Assembly (NCBI RefSeq): GCF_033096445.1
Contig: NZ_AP028155.1
Location: 3,477,880 to 3,541,879 of the forward strand
Direction of reading: 5' to 3'
DNA length: 64,000 bases
Source: Butyricimonas faecihominis
Lineage (GTDB): Bacteria; Bacteroidota; Bacteroidia; Bacteroidales; Marinifilaceae
The position numbers were made by a program, and so were the translations under genes. Shown piece by piece: positions 19,355 to 28,354 of the stretch. Within the stretch, counting starts at the first letter, position 1. Every line of letters begins with the position of its first letter. A model generated the notes under the pieces. That model searched no databases. It was given only the letters and a program-made list of their open reading frames with translations, and was not told where the DNA came from.

Positions 19355-19966
19355 ATGAAGAAATGGAATACCTTTTACCTGTTGCTTGTCGTAGTATTAG
19401 CAATTGTAATTTTAAAAACATCGTGTATGGGAGATCAGAAACAAGATGAAACGACTTTGAAGTCAAAGGCTGTTTTGGAAAATATAGCTGAACGGAAAAG
19501 TGTTCGGAAGTATTTGAATAAGAGTGTGGAGGAAGATAAGATCGATGCCATGGTGAAAGCCGGTATGGCGGCTCCTTCCGGCATGGACAGACGTCCGTGG
19601 GAGTTTGTGGTCGTGACGGATCGGGAGGCTCTTGATTCGATGGCAGCGAAATTGCCTTATGCTAAAATGTTGACAAATGCCCCGTTGGCTATTGTTGTCT
19701 GTGGGGATACGACACGTTCTTCTTACTGGTATCTGGATTGCTCTGCGGCAACACAGAATGTATTGTTGGCCGCGGAGGCATTGGGACTTGGTGCCGTGTG
19801 GACGGCAGCTTATCCTTACGAGGATCGGATTGATGTTGTACGCCAGAATACGGGATTACCGGAAAATATCGTGCCTCTTTGCGTGATTCCGATAGGTTAC
19901 CCGGATGGCCCACAGAAAGCGAAAGATAAGTTTGACCTGCAACGGGTGCATCGGAATAAATACTAA
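19355..19966 (+). CDS. Nitroreductase-family flavoprotein with lipoprotein-like signal
   Basis: 203 residues. The N-terminus is a membrane segment ending in LKTSC (Cys near residue 24), consistent with a lipoprotein signal. The nitroreductase fold follows: ERKSVRKYLNKSVEEDKID with the FMN-binding Arg cluster, AAPSGMDRRPWEFVVV, SAATQNVLLAAEALGLGAVW and a C-terminal PIGYPDGPQKAKDKF. Members reduce nitro compounds, quinones or flavins using NAD(P)H. An exported copy raises the question of the electron source. Similar predicted exported nitroreductases exist in Bacteroides. A near-match to the -7 box (TATCTTCG) lies about 35 bp upstream. Confidence 0.85.
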   Translation: MKKWNTFYLLLVVVLAIVILKTSCMGDQKQDETTLKSKAVLENIAERKSVRKYLNKSVEEDKIDAMVKAGMAAPSGMDRRPWEFVVVTDREALDSMAAKLPYAKMLTNAPLAIVVCGDTTRSSYWYLDCSAATQNVLLAAEALGLGAVWTAAYPYEDRIDVVRQNTGLPENIVPLCVIPIGYPDGPQKAKDKFDLQRVHRNKY

Positions 19967-19989
19967 TTGGGAGAGGTTATATCCACCCG

Positions 19990-20145
19990 CTTGTCTATGT
20001 CTGCCCCGGGGGTAAGCTAGGGATGGGCTAAGACAAGTACCAAGCATTTACATGGCATGAACATAGCAAGTACAATCTCCAGTGTTCTTGCTATGTTCAT
20101 GCTATGAAGTTGTTGTCTTCTTGTCCCGGTCTATCGGTAGACAAG
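19990..20145. repeat. Large imperfect palindrome between convergent genes
   Basis: The core is a perfect 16-bp inverted repeat (20055-20070 and 20087-20102) around a 16-nt loop. Further out, partial pairing continues between 20029-20038 and 20111-20120. The outermost arms (19990-20010 and 20125-20145), with CTTGTCTA and CCGGG, pair imperfectly. The whole gap folds as one long stem. It should end both transcripts, but it is longer than a terminator needs and may be a decayed mobile or repeat element. Confidence 0.6.
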
Positions 20146-20159
20146 GGCTAGCTAATATC

Positions 20160-20975
20160 TTAGAAAAGTAACAAGCTGAAAGCCATCAGCGCCATACCTG
20201 CCACCAGTCCGTAAATGGATAGATGATGCGCCCCGTATTCTTTGGCGGTGGGCAAAAGTTCATCCAGTGAGATAAAAACCATGATGCCTGCCACGAGTGC
20301 GAATAGGACGCCTAGGATAACAGAATTGATTCCGATAAAAGTGTAGATGAGGAAGAACCCGATAATTGCTCCTAAGGGTTCCGATAAGCCGGAGAGGAAG
20401 GATAGCTTGAATGCTTTCTTACGACTTCCGGTAGCAAAGAAAATAGGAACAGATACGGCAATTCCTTCCGGGATATTGTGTATGGCGATGGCAAAGGCAA
20501 TCGGGTAGGCAATTTCGGGGTTCGATAGCCCGGCAATGAATGTCGCTAATCCTTCCGGGAAATTGTGAATCCCGATAGCGAGAGCCGAGAATATTCCCAT
20601 ACGCATTAACTTCTTGTCATGCGGTTGCTTGGCTTCCATGCTTTCCACGGATTTCACCTCGTGCGGATTCTCATACGAGGGAATGAGTTTATCAATGATA
20701 GCAATCAGACCCATCCCTGAAAAGAATGAAATGGCCACGATAACATCGGCTATTTTCTCGGAGTAGTTTTCTCGCAAAGCCTCTTGGGCCGTGGGGAATA
20801 TTTCCACGAATGAGACATAAATCATCACTCCTGCGCTGAATCCGAGGGAGAGGGACAGGAATTTCTTGTTAGTTTTTTTGGTGAGGAAGGCAATAGCACT
20901 CCCGATACCGGTTGATAATCCGGCGAATAAGGTGAGGGCAAAAGCAAGTAATACGTTATCCCAAGATAGTTCCAT
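20160..20975 (-). CDS. zupT: ZIP-family metal transporter (zinc import, ZupT type)
   Basis: 271 residues with about eight membrane helices. The metal-path motifs HNFPEG (helix 4) and HNIPEG (helix 5) are intact, and the loop between helices 3 and 4 is charged and short (HEVKSVESMEAKQPHDKK). ZupT proteins take up Zn2+ and other divalent metals across the inner membrane. The gene is single, starts just after the gltX terminator and ends at the long palindrome. Family assignment is secure; the exact metal is inferred. Confidence 0.92.
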   Translation of the reverse strand: MELSWDNVLLAFALTLFAGLSTGIGSAIAFLTKKTNKKFLSLSLGFSAGVMIYVSFVEIFPTAQEALRENYSEKIADVIVAISFFSGMGLIAIIDKLIPSYENPHEVKSVESMEAKQPHDKKLMRMGIFSALAIGIHNFPEGLATFIAGLSNPEIAYPIAFAIAIHNIPEGIAVSVPIFFATGSRKKAFKLSFLSGLSEPLGAIIGFFLIYTFIGINSVILGVLFALVAGIMVFISLDELLPTAKEYGAHHLSIYGLVAGMALMAFSLLLF

Positions 20976-20993
20976 CGTTTATTTCGTGTAGAC

Positions 20994-21030
20994 AAAAAAG
21001 CCAGAAAGGGTCTGTGGATCTTTTCTGACT
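20994..21030 (-). terminator. Intrinsic terminator of gltX
   Basis: On the minus strand, GTCAGAAAAG and CTTTCTGGC pair around a short loop (21000-21030) and are followed by a run of six T (20994-20999). It lies 23 bp after the gltX stop and upstream of zupT. Confidence 0.75.
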
Positions 21031-21052
21031 TTCTGTGTTATTGTCTTCAGAG

Positions 21053-22576
21053 TTATTTCAGTGTTGATATAATACGGTGAAGACGTGTTAAAGTTTCTTC
21101 TTTTCCTAGAATTTCGATAATATCAAACATATGCGGGCCGTCGGCAGAACCGATAATAGCCAACCGGAAAGGATTCATGATTTTTCCGAATCCGATTTCT
21201 TTTCCGGAAACCCACTCTTTCACGGCCTCTTCCGTGTTTGGAGAGGTGAAATCGGCCACTTTTTCCAGTACCTCAATCAACTCCTGCATAAGTACCGGAG
21301 TTTCTTCTTTCCAGCTTTTCTTCACGCCTTTCTCATCGTAAGCCTGAGGGGCATGGTAGAAGTACTGGGATGAGTTGTAGATGTCCGCGACAAAATTGGC
21401 TCTTTCTTTCAAAAGACGGCAAATCTTTTCCAATTTCGCCATGTCATAGGAAATCCCGTCCTTTACTAGGAATTCGTTTAACTGAACGGCCAGTTCCGCG
21501 TCACTTTTTTGTACGAGATATTTGTGATTAAACCATTTAGCCTTGTCCGGATTAAAGCGAGCCCCGGATTTATTCACGCGTTCCAGCGAGAATTGATCGC
21601 ACAATTCCTGTAACGTGAAGATTTCTTGCTCTGTTCCGGGATTCCATCCCAGTAGAGCCAGCATGTTGATAAAGGCTTCCGGCAGGTAACCGTCTTCTTT
21701 ATACCCGTGCCATTTTTCTCCTGTTTCGGGATCGGTAAATTCCATCGGGAATACCGGGAATCCCATTTTATTTCCGTCACGTTTGCTTAACTTTCCGTTA
21801 CCCACGGGTTTCAGAATTAGCGGCAAGTGAGCGAACTCCGGCATGGTATCTTCCCAACCGAAAGCGCGGTATAATAACACGTGTAGCGGGAGAGAGGGTA
21901 ACCATTCTTCTCCGCGGATCACGTGGGATATTTTCATCAAGTGGTCGTCAACGATGTTTGCCAGATGATAGGTAGGCATCCCGTCGGCCTTGAATAAAAC
22001 TTTATCATCAAGTAACGAGGTGTTGAAATGTACTTCACCCCGGATAATGTCTTGTAAATAGAGATCCTCGTTTTCAGGCATTTTGAAACGAATCACGTAG
22101 TTTGCCCCGCTATCCAACAATGTCTTCACTTCTTCGGTACTCATGGTTAGCGAGTTCTTCATGTTCTTCCGGCTGATGGCGTTGTACATGAATGTTTCGC
22201 CTTTTGACTCGCAGGCTGCCCGTTGTGCGTTAAGTTCTTCCGCGGTGTCAAAAGAATAGTAAGCATTCCCTGATTCCACGAGCTGTAGGGCGTATTGTTT
22301 GTAAAGCGGTTTCCGCTCGCTTTGACGATAGGGGCCGTATTCACCTCCCACGCCGACACCTTCATCGACGGTGAGGCCGCACCATTTTAATGATTCGATA
22401 ATATATTCTTCGGCACCCGGCACGTAGCGGGTTTGATCCGTGTCTTCAATTCGTAATAAAAAATCTCCCCCGTGATGACGGGCAAATAAATAATTGAAAA
22501 GAGCTGTTCTCACACCTCCTAGATGGAGGGCTCCGGTAGGACTGGGAGCAAATCTTACTCGTACTTTTCTATCCAT
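21053..22576 (-). CDS. gltX: Glutamyl-tRNA synthetase
   Basis: 507 residues, class I synthetase that charges tRNA-Glu. The HIGH-type motif is in RFAPSPTGALHLGGVRTALF (residues 7-26 or so) and the KMSKS-type motif is KLSKRDG near residue 265. The anticodon-binding domain (LLGWNPGTEQEIF to the end) is complete. It is the last gene of a four-gene run with the acyltransferase and two small proteins, 19 bp after the 106-residue protein gene. It ends at a clear terminator. Confidence 0.97.
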   Translation of the reverse strand: MDRKVRVRFAPSPTGALHLGGVRTALFNYLFARHHGGDFLLRIEDTDQTRYVPGAEEYIIESLKWCGLTVDEGVGVGGEYGPYRQSERKPLYKQYALQLVESGNAYYSFDTAEELNAQRAACESKGETFMYNAISRKNMKNSLTMSTEEVKTLLDSGANYVIRFKMPENEDLYLQDIIRGEVHFNTSLLDDKVLFKADGMPTYHLANIVDDHLMKISHVIRGEEWLPSLPLHVLLYRAFGWEDTMPEFAHLPLILKPVGNGKLSKRDGNKMGFPVFPMEFTDPETGEKWHGYKEDGYLPEAFINMLALLGWNPGTEQEIFTLQELCDQFSLERVNKSGARFNPDKAKWFNHKYLVQKSDAELAVQLNEFLVKDGISYDMAKLEKICRLLKERANFVADIYNSSQYFYHAPQAYDEKGVKKSWKEETPVLMQELIEVLEKVADFTSPNTEEAVKEWVSGKEIGFGKIMNPFRLAIIGSADGPHMFDIIEILGKEETLTRLHRIISTLK

Positions 22577-22595
22577 TGTTTATTGATTTTGAATA

Positions 22596-22916
22596 TTATG
22601 CCTGTTCGTTTGTTTTCTGATTTTCGTCGAAATCGGAATCCTCGTCTGCAGAAGGTTCCGTGTCTTTCGCTGTTTTTTCCTGTTCCAGTAATTGATGCAA
22701 CAGGTCTTTGGCATATTTAATGGCATAACGTTCCGCCTCACTTTTGGAGTTTATGCCACTCTTGATTTGTTCCGCGTAACTGAACGGGCTGTCCGGCCCT
22801 TCGGTAAGAAGGTACAGGGTAAAATTACTATGCCGATCCCGACTTTTACTAGTCAGTCCAAACCACATTTCAATCGTGCGATCTTCCAAGTATATGTTGC
22901 GCTTGAACTTATACAT
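22596..22916 (-). CDS. Small hypothetical protein conserved in style with Bacteroidales
   Basis: 106 residues without signal peptide. The first 85 residues are a compact domain (MYKFKRNIYLEDRTIEMWFG, then SKSEAERYAIKYAKDLLHQLLE). The last 20 or so are acidic and disordered (KDTEPSADEDSDFDENQ). I do not recognise a function. Its ATG overlaps the stop of the preceding small gene in a TAATG arrangement, so translation should be coupled. It sits between a membrane protein gene and gltX. Confidence 0.7.
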   Translation of the reverse strand: MYKFKRNIYLEDRTIEMWFGLTSKSRDRHSNFTLYLLTEGPDSPFSYAEQIKSGINSKSEAERYAIKYAKDLLHQLLEQEKTAKDTEPSADEDSDFDENQKTNEQA

Positions 22917-23095
22917 TACCTTCTATTTTTAGGCGGGTTTTTGAAATTCAGAATACCAACGGCTACGGCTAGAGAAGCCATGGCTCCCACGTTTACATAT
23001 ACCGCCGTGCGGTCTCCACCATGATACATGCTGAGTACGCTGGAAATCATGATCAAGAACGCGGCTAAAATTAATAAGTATCTGGCTATTCGCAT
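22916..23095 (-). CDS. 59-residue membrane protein
   Basis: A short frame reading MRIARYLLILAAFLIMISSV onward, with one hydrophobic helix near residues 5-22, a GGDRTAVYVNVG turn and a second hydrophobic segment MASLAVAVGIL, ending in a basic tail (FKNPPKNRR). The gene is packed tightly: its start overlaps the end of the acyltransferase gene by 10 bp and its stop overlaps the next start by one base (TAATG). This packing and the clean membrane pattern support a real gene although it is too short for usual cut-offs. Function is unknown; a link to the acyltransferase is possible. Confidence 0.72.
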   Translation of the reverse strand: MRIARYLLILAAFLIMISSVLSMYHGGDRTAVYVNVGAMASLAVAVGILNFKNPPKNRR

Positions 23096-24240
23096 ACTGG
23101 TGATGAATAATTGTGTTCAATTGAGTTTTTAACCGGGTTGGCATAAATTTCAAGGAAGATATTATTCAAGATAGAACGATTACCTTCTAATTTTTCCAAT
23201 TTTTCAGCCATGACACGGATAAAGTTTTCTTTTTCCTCGTCATTGTATTTGGACGCGAATTTATTCGTGCTGTGAAGTAAATCGTAGGCGATATAGTTAT
23301 TCGGCCACAATTTGAAGTTCCCTTGGATGCGAGCATCCATGAATGCGGCTAGTTCCGCAATCCGGTCTCCGTTGTTGGCTTGCTCGTCGATCTCGATTAG
23401 TTCATGATCGATGGGAGGGGTGATGGCAAAATGTACCCGCCCTTTGAATCCGGATAAGCCTTGTTGCATACTTCGCATATCGGCTGCCGGGGTTTTTACG
23501 TATTCGCCCACGGTCTTTTGGTACAATTCGTCTGTTTTCAGATCGTCACAAGGTTCCCATTCGTAGGAAATTGAAACCGGAACAACCCGGAGTTCTTTAA
23601 AGTTTTCCACGAAATCTTTGGGACCGCTCATACGGAACATTTTCAACAGACTATGTTGTGTCCGGTCGTCCCCATTTTTGGTACGTCCTTCTTTTTGCGC
23701 GATCCAGACAGAATCTTTATTTTCATAAATGACATCCCGTAAATAATGAGAACGTAGGTTGGCACTGGTAATCATGTCTCTTACCGGTAATCCGCGTTCA
23801 ATGATGAAACAAGCATCCAATTTAACCAGGTCGGTAACCCATTTATTGATTAATAAATTACTCCCGATAGCTGCCTCGCAGTAGTGGCATCCTCGTTCAC
23901 ACAGTAGCACGTTAAGTATGGCCGAATCCAAAATGATGTCCCGGTGGTTGGATACGAAAAGGTAACTCTTGTCTTTCTCGATATATTCCAATCCGGTGGC
24001 AGTAACTCCTTTGGTCGTTCCGGCGATCAACCGTTGAATCGTCGGGCCAAAGAATTGAGCTTGAAATTGCTCTCTGCTCGTGATGCCTTGTAATTGTTCT
24101 TGTATTTTGCTTTTATCAACCCTTGTCATTTGGGAGAAAAGTGTCAGAAATTCTTCTGCTTGGCTCAGGCGCTCTACGGCGGCCGGAATTTCTTCTCCGA
24201 TATAGGGTCTGATTGCGTTAAATTGGGAATCCGAAGTCAT
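23086..24240 (-). CDS. PlsC-type glycerolipid acyltransferase
   Basis: 384 residues. The acyltransferase signature NHRDIILD (NHxxxxD, about residues 98-105) is followed by a block near 141-150 (FIIERGLPVRD) and the EGR motif (QKEGRTKNGDDRTQ, about 180-193). The family transfers fatty acyl groups to glycerol phosphate or related acceptors at the inner membrane. The C-terminal 150 residues are longer than in the short PlsC enzymes and contain no extra known domain that I recognise. First gene of the run leading to gltX. A TAnnTTTG box (TATCTTTG on the minus strand, 24272-24279) lies upstream. Confidence 0.82.
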   Translation of the reverse strand: MTSDSQFNAIRPYIGEEIPAAVERLSQAEEFLTLFSQMTRVDKSKIQEQLQGITSREQFQAQFFGPTIQRLIAGTTKGVTATGLEYIEKDKSYLFVSNHRDIILDSAILNVLLCERGCHYCEAAIGSNLLINKWVTDLVKLDACFIIERGLPVRDMITSANLRSHYLRDVIYENKDSVWIAQKEGRTKNGDDRTQHSLLKMFRMSGPKDFVENFKELRVVPVSISYEWEPCDDLKTDELYQKTVGEYVKTPAADMRSMQQGLSGFKGRVHFAITPPIDHELIEIDEQANNGDRIAELAAFMDARIQGNFKLWPNNYIAYDLLHSTNKFASKYNDEEKENFIRVMAEKLEKLEGNRSILNNIFLEIYANPVKNSIEHNYSSPVCE

Positions 24241-24374
24241 GTCGTAATTTTAGTTATTAGAAATCACGAAGCAAAGATAGATAAGAAATTTGACAATTGA
24301 AAATTGACAATTGAAAATGAGGGGAGAAAGCCCTAGTTTATATGGATTATCCATTGGGATATGGATAAAAAAAT

Positions 24375-24419
24375 TGTGATTTAGTCATTCTTGATATCAA
24401 GGTCAATGACTAAATCACA
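24375..24419 (-). terminator. Terminator after the aminotransferase gene
   Basis: A perfect 15-bp inverted repeat (24375-24389 and 24405-24419) with a 15-nt loop. A-rich DNA precedes it and T-rich DNA follows, so it can work on either strand. On the minus strand it stops the pyrH-dxs-crp-aminotransferase run. Confidence 0.85.
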
Positions 24420-24442
24420 GGATTTTTTAGCTTGCAGCTGTG

Positions 24443-25639
24443 TTATACTCTTCCGGGATATACTTCGAGTGCTTTGGCTAATGTTTCCATGGCACCTTTC
24501 AATTCCTCGATTTTGAGTACGTAAGCGATACGAACTTCATCTTTCCCAAGTCCCGGGGTTGAATAGAATCCGCTGGCCGGAGCGACCATCACGGTTTGTT
24601 TGTTGTATTCAAACTCTTCCAGTAACCATTTTGCGAAAGTATCGGCATCATCCACGGGAAGTTTTACTACGGCGTAGAAAGCTCCTCTGGGTTTCGGGCA
24701 AACAACTCCCGGCATTTTGTTCAGGGCCTCTACCATGAAATCACGTCTTTCGATATATTCGTTGTACACGCTTTCGAAATATTCGGCCGGGGTGTCCAGT
24801 GATGCTTCGGCAACAATCTGTCCGATTGCCGGGGCGCACAGACGGGCCATTCCGAATTTCAAGGCAGCCGCCATAACCTCTTTGTTGCGGGTAACCAAAG
24901 CACCGACGCGCAATCCACATTCGCTATATCTCTTTGACACGGAATCCAACAAAATCACGTTTTGCTCGATACCTGCCAATTGCATGGTAGAGAAATGTTT
25001 GTAACCGTCATAACAGAATTCACGATATACCTCGTCTGCGTACAGATACAAATCGTGTTTCTTCACGATTACAGCTAGTTGCTCCAGTTCTTCCTTGGAA
25101 TATAAATAGCCTGTCGGGTTATTCGGGTTCACGATCACGATTCCTTTCGTGTGGGGAGTGATCACTTTCTCGATTTCGCTGATCGGGGGCAGGGCAAAGT
25201 TATTCTCGATAGAAGAAGTAACGGTTTTTACCTTTACACCGCACATCAAGGCGAAAGCCGTGTAGTTCGCGTAGAATGGTTCGGGGATAATAATTTCGTC
25301 ACCCGGGTTTAATGTAGACATGAAAGCGATCGTGATGGCCTCAGAGCCTCCGGTCGTGATCATGATGTTATTTTCATCGATATTGATACCGATGTTCTGG
25401 TAATATTTGGCTAGTTTTTTTCTGTAAGAGATATTTCCTGCAGAGTGAGTGTATTCAATCACTTTTTCGTTACAGGTTTTTAATGCCTGCAATGCAACAT
25501 CGGGAGTCTGGATGTCCGGTTGTCCGATGTTCAAGTGGTATACTTTGATACCTCTTTCTTTAGCTTTGTCCGCGAACGGAACGAGTTTGCGGATGGGCGA
25601 AGAAGGCATCGCCATTCCTTTTTCTGAGATCTGTGGCAT
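24443..25639 (-). CDS. PLP-dependent class I/II aminotransferase (aspartate-aminotransferase-like)
   Basis: 398 residues. Fold-type I features are intact: YTHSAGNISYRKKLA, the cofactor-binding TTGGSEAI, NPNNPTG (about 172-178), ADEVYREF and the lysine site DSVSKRYSECGLRVG (about 231-246) where the Lys binds PLP. C-terminal RIAYVL supplies the carboxylate-binding Arg. It probably transaminates aspartate or another amino acid; the exact substrate cannot be fixed from sequence. It is separated from the crp-like gene by 58 bp, with a TATATTTG element on the minus strand (25669-25676), so it may have its own promoter. Confidence 0.88.
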   Translation of the reverse strand: MPQISEKGMAMPSSPIRKLVPFADKAKERGIKVYHLNIGQPDIQTPDVALQALKTCNEKVIEYTHSAGNISYRKKLAKYYQNIGINIDENNIMITTGGSEAITIAFMSTLNPGDEIIIPEPFYANYTAFALMCGVKVKTVTSSIENNFALPPISEIEKVITPHTKGIVIVNPNNPTGYLYSKEELEQLAVIVKKHDLYLYADEVYREFCYDGYKHFSTMQLAGIEQNVILLDSVSKRYSECGLRVGALVTRNKEVMAAALKFGMARLCAPAIGQIVAEASLDTPAEYFESVYNEYIERRDFMVEALNKMPGVVCPKPRGAFYAVVKLPVDDADTFAKWLLEEFEYNKQTVMVAPASGFYSTPGLGKDEVRIAYVLKIEELKGAMETLAKALEVYPGRV

Positions 25640-25697
25640 AAGTTATTTGAGTTTAAATTTATCCTGTACAAATATAGACATATTGAGTGATTTTAAT

Positions 25698-26402
25698 TCA
25701 ATCTGCCATTTTTTTTAATTTGTCTCGATTTAATAATTTAATTTTCCTCCCCTTCACTTCAACCAGTCCTTCGTTCTTTAAATCAGAAAGTAGGCGAATT
25801 AGCGTCTCTGTTGCGGTTCCCACGAAGTTACTTAAATCTTCCCGGGTAACGTTAAGTTTTAAAGTCCCGTCTTCTTCTACCCCGAAATCGGACGCGATCA
25901 ATAACAGGATTTCTGCCAACCGGGCTTTCACCGATTTTTGTGCGATTTCCCGGATATATCGATTCGCGTCACCCAGTTCTTTACAGGCAATCTGCATCAT
26001 CTCGTAGGCAAAGCTGGGACTGTGGGTGATCATGTGCATCAAAGATGCATTGGGAATGTAACACAGGATGCAATCGGACATCGTTTCCACGGAAGTACAG
26101 GCGGCCTCGTTACGAATGACCGAGCGGAATCCGAAAATGTCACCTTCTTTTCCGAAACGGATGATCTGATCTTTTCCGGCTACTCCGGTCTGGAAAATTT
26201 TCACGATACCCGAGAAAAGGAAATAGCATCCTTTAATACGGGCTCCTTCGTTGTAAATATATTCTCCTTTTTTATAGAATTTGATGGCATTATCCACGAA
26301 CAGGGCCTCGATTTCCGAGTCCGTCACGTTTTTAAATGTCAGCTTGAATTTACTGATACATTCGCTTACGTCTGGTAATAAAGCCTCTTCTTTCATAGTC
26401 AA
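25698..26402 (-). CDS. Crp/Fnr-family transcriptional regulator
   Basis: 234 residues. The N-terminal cyclic-nucleotide-binding-like barrel spans about 20-140 (YKKGEYIYNEGARIKGCYFLFSG, GKEGDIFG). The C-terminal winged helix lies at about 165-225 (NVTREDLSNFVGTATETLIRLLSDLKNEGLVEV). The RXE/T pattern of true cAMP binding is not clear, and there is no N-terminal cysteine cluster as in FNR, so the signal is unknown. The gene starts 11 bp after dxs on the same strand, so it is probably cotranscribed with it. Targets cannot be read from the window. Confidence 0.88.
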   Translation of the reverse strand: MTMKEEALLPDVSECISKFKLTFKNVTDSEIEALFVDNAIKFYKKGEYIYNEGARIKGCYFLFSGIVKIFQTGVAGKDQIIRFGKEGDIFGFRSVIRNEAACTSVETMSDCILCYIPNASLMHMITHSPSFAYEMMQIACKELGDANRYIREIAQKSVKARLAEILLLIASDFGVEEDGTLKLNVTREDLSNFVGTATETLIRLLSDLKNEGLVEVKGRKIKLLNRDKLKKMAD

Positions 26403-26413
26403 GTCGCTGTTGT

Positions 26414-28300
26414 TTATATGGAACAGATTGTTTGATAAATGGATTCACAATCATATCCACATTCATGGTAAAGTTGTTGTTGTGTTCCGTGTTCCACGAA
26501 ATGATCGGGAATACCCAGTCGCACAATTTTTGCTGAATAGCCGTGGTCCGCCATAAATTCAATCACCGCACTACCTAACCCACCAACAATTGTTCCGTCT
26601 TCCAAGGTAATGATTTTTTTGAATTTATGGAATACCCCGTGAAGTAATTCTTCATCCAGTGGTTTGAGGAATCTCATATCGTAGAAGGCTACGGAACGAT
26701 CTGTCGTTTTTTGTATGGCTTTCAACGCCTCATTCCCGATGGCTCCGATGGAAAGAATGGCAATATCGTTTCCCTCAATCAGGCAACGGCCTTTACCGAT
26801 GGTTAATTCTTTGAACGGGGTGTGCCAGTCAACCATGGTCCCGTTACCCCGCGGGTAGCGAATAGAGAATGGTCCTTGATCCGGCAATTGAGCCGTGTAC
26901 ATCATGTCACGTAATTCCTCTTCGTTTAAAGGAGAGGCGATTGTCATGTTCGGGATGCAACGGAAACTTGCTAGGTCGAAAGCCCCGTGATGTGTTGATC
27001 CGTCGGCTCCTACCAGTCCGCCCCGGTCAAGGCAGAAAACCACGTTCAGTTTCTGAAGGGCCACGTCATGAATCACTTGATCATAGGCTCGCTGCATGAA
27101 TGAAGAGTAGATGTTACAGAACGGGACGTACCCCTGTGCCGCAAGTCCGGCGGAGAACGTCACGGCGTGTTGTTCTGCGATACCCACGTCAAAACAGCGG
27201 TCAGGCATCTCTTTCATCATGATATTCAAGGAGCATCCACTGGGCATGGCGGGGGTGATTCCCACGATCTTGGAATTGGTGTGTGCCAGTTCCAAAATGG
27301 TATTTCCGAACACGTCCTGAAATTTAGGAGGCGTGTTAGGTTTATTCTCTTTGATCAGTTCTCCGGTTTCCTTGTTGAACTTTCCGGGGGCGTGCCAAGT
27401 TGTCTGGTCTATTTCCGCTTGTTTGAATCCTTTTCCTTTTACCGTGATACAATGCAAAAGTTTAGGACCTTTTATATCTTTCAAATCTCTCAGCACCTTG
27501 ATAAGGTGGTTCACGTCGTGGCCGTCCACGGGACCGAAGTACCGGAAACCGAGAGCTTCGAACAGGTTACTTTGACGTAATACGAGTGATTTGATGCTAT
27601 TATCTATTTTCTGGATAAAGTTCCGGGCGCCCGGACTGATCTTGTTAATCCGGCCGAGAATGTGCCAGATGTCATCCTTGAGCTTGTTGTAGGTCTTTGA
27701 AGTCGTGATGTCCAGCAAATACTCGTTCATCCCGCCTACATTCGGGTCGATAGCCATGTTGTTGTCATTTAGAATAACCAGCAAGTTGGAGTTGTTTATT
27801 CCGGCATTATTCAAGCCTTCAAAAGCCAATCCCCCGGTCATGGCACCGTCTCCGATGATGGCAACCGACTGGCGGTCTTCCTCTCCGTTCATTTTGGCTG
27901 CAACAGCCATACCTAAAGCGGCAGAAATAGAGGTCGAGGAATGTCCCGTTCCGAAAGCGTCGTATTTACTTTCACTTCTTTTCGGGAAACCACTGAGACC
28001 TTTATATTGCCGGTTGGTAGAGAAATTATCCCGTCTCCCGGTCAGAATCTTATGAGGGTAGGCTTGGTGTCCGACGTCCCATACAATATTATCGTAAGGA
28101 GCATCAAACACGTAGTGTAATGCCACCGTCAATTCGACAACTCCCAGTCCGGCACCAAAATGCCCCGGGTGTTCCGAACACTCGTCAATGATTTTCTCAC
28201 GCAGCTCCTTGCATAATTGAATCAGGTCGTCTTCCGGGACCTTTTTCAAATCATCGGGAGAATTTATAGTGTTTAGTATATTTCTTTTTTCCTCACTCAT
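26414..28300 (-). CDS. dxs: 1-deoxy-D-xylulose-5-phosphate synthase
   Basis: 628 residues, thiamine-diphosphate enzyme joining pyruvate and glyceraldehyde 3-phosphate in the first step of the MEP isoprenoid pathway. Visible signatures: [20 protein letters not shown] near the start, the ThDP/Mg motif [17 protein letters not shown] (about 152-168) and its LNDNNMAID end, TWHAPGKFN, the [13 protein letters not shown] transketolase segment, [15 protein letters not shown] and the C-terminal [15 protein letters not shown]. It lies 54 bp after pyrH and 11 bp before the crp-like gene. Confidence 0.97.
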   Translation of the reverse strand: MSEEKRNILNTINSPDDLKKVPEDDLIQLCKELREKIIDECSEHPGHFGAGLGVVELTVALHYVFDAPYDNIVWDVGHQAYPHKILTGRRDNFSTNRQYKGLSGFPKRSESKYDAFGTGHSSTSISAALGMAVAAKMNGEEDRQSVAIIGDGAMTGGLAFEGLNNAGINNSNLLVILNDNNMAIDPNVGGMNEYLLDITTSKTYNKLKDDIWHILGRINKISPGARNFIQKIDNSIKSLVLRQSNLFEALGFRYFGPVDGHDVNHLIKVLRDLKDIKGPKLLHCITVKGKGFKQAEIDQTTWHAPGKFNKETGELIKENKPNTPPKFQDVFGNTILELAHTNSKIVGITPAMPSGCSLNIMMKEMPDRCFDVGIAEQHAVTFSAGLAAQGYVPFCNIYSSFMQRAYDQVIHDVALQKLNVVFCLDRGGLVGADGSTHHGAFDLASFRCIPNMTIASPLNEEELRDMMYTAQLPDQGPFSIRYPRGNGTMVDWHTPFKELTIGKGRCLIEGNDIAILSIGAIGNEALKAIQKTTDRSVAFYDMRFLKPLDEELLHGVFHKFKKIITLEDGTIVGGLGSAVIEFMADHGYSAKIVRLGIPDHFVEHGTQQQLYHECGYDCESIYQTICSI

Positions 28301-28354
28301 GATTAGTTATTGAAAACAATTGGGGAATTTGTTTTCTTAATTCTCCATTTTCAA

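Noticed and set aside
22929-23153. 74-residue minus-strand frame in the acyltransferase/small protein overlap
   Set aside because: The 59-residue frame in the same place fits far better, with membrane segments and tight coupling.
27167-27580. 137-residue plus-strand frame inside dxs
   Set aside because: It is antisense to a complete, well-conserved enzyme gene and shows no domain pattern.
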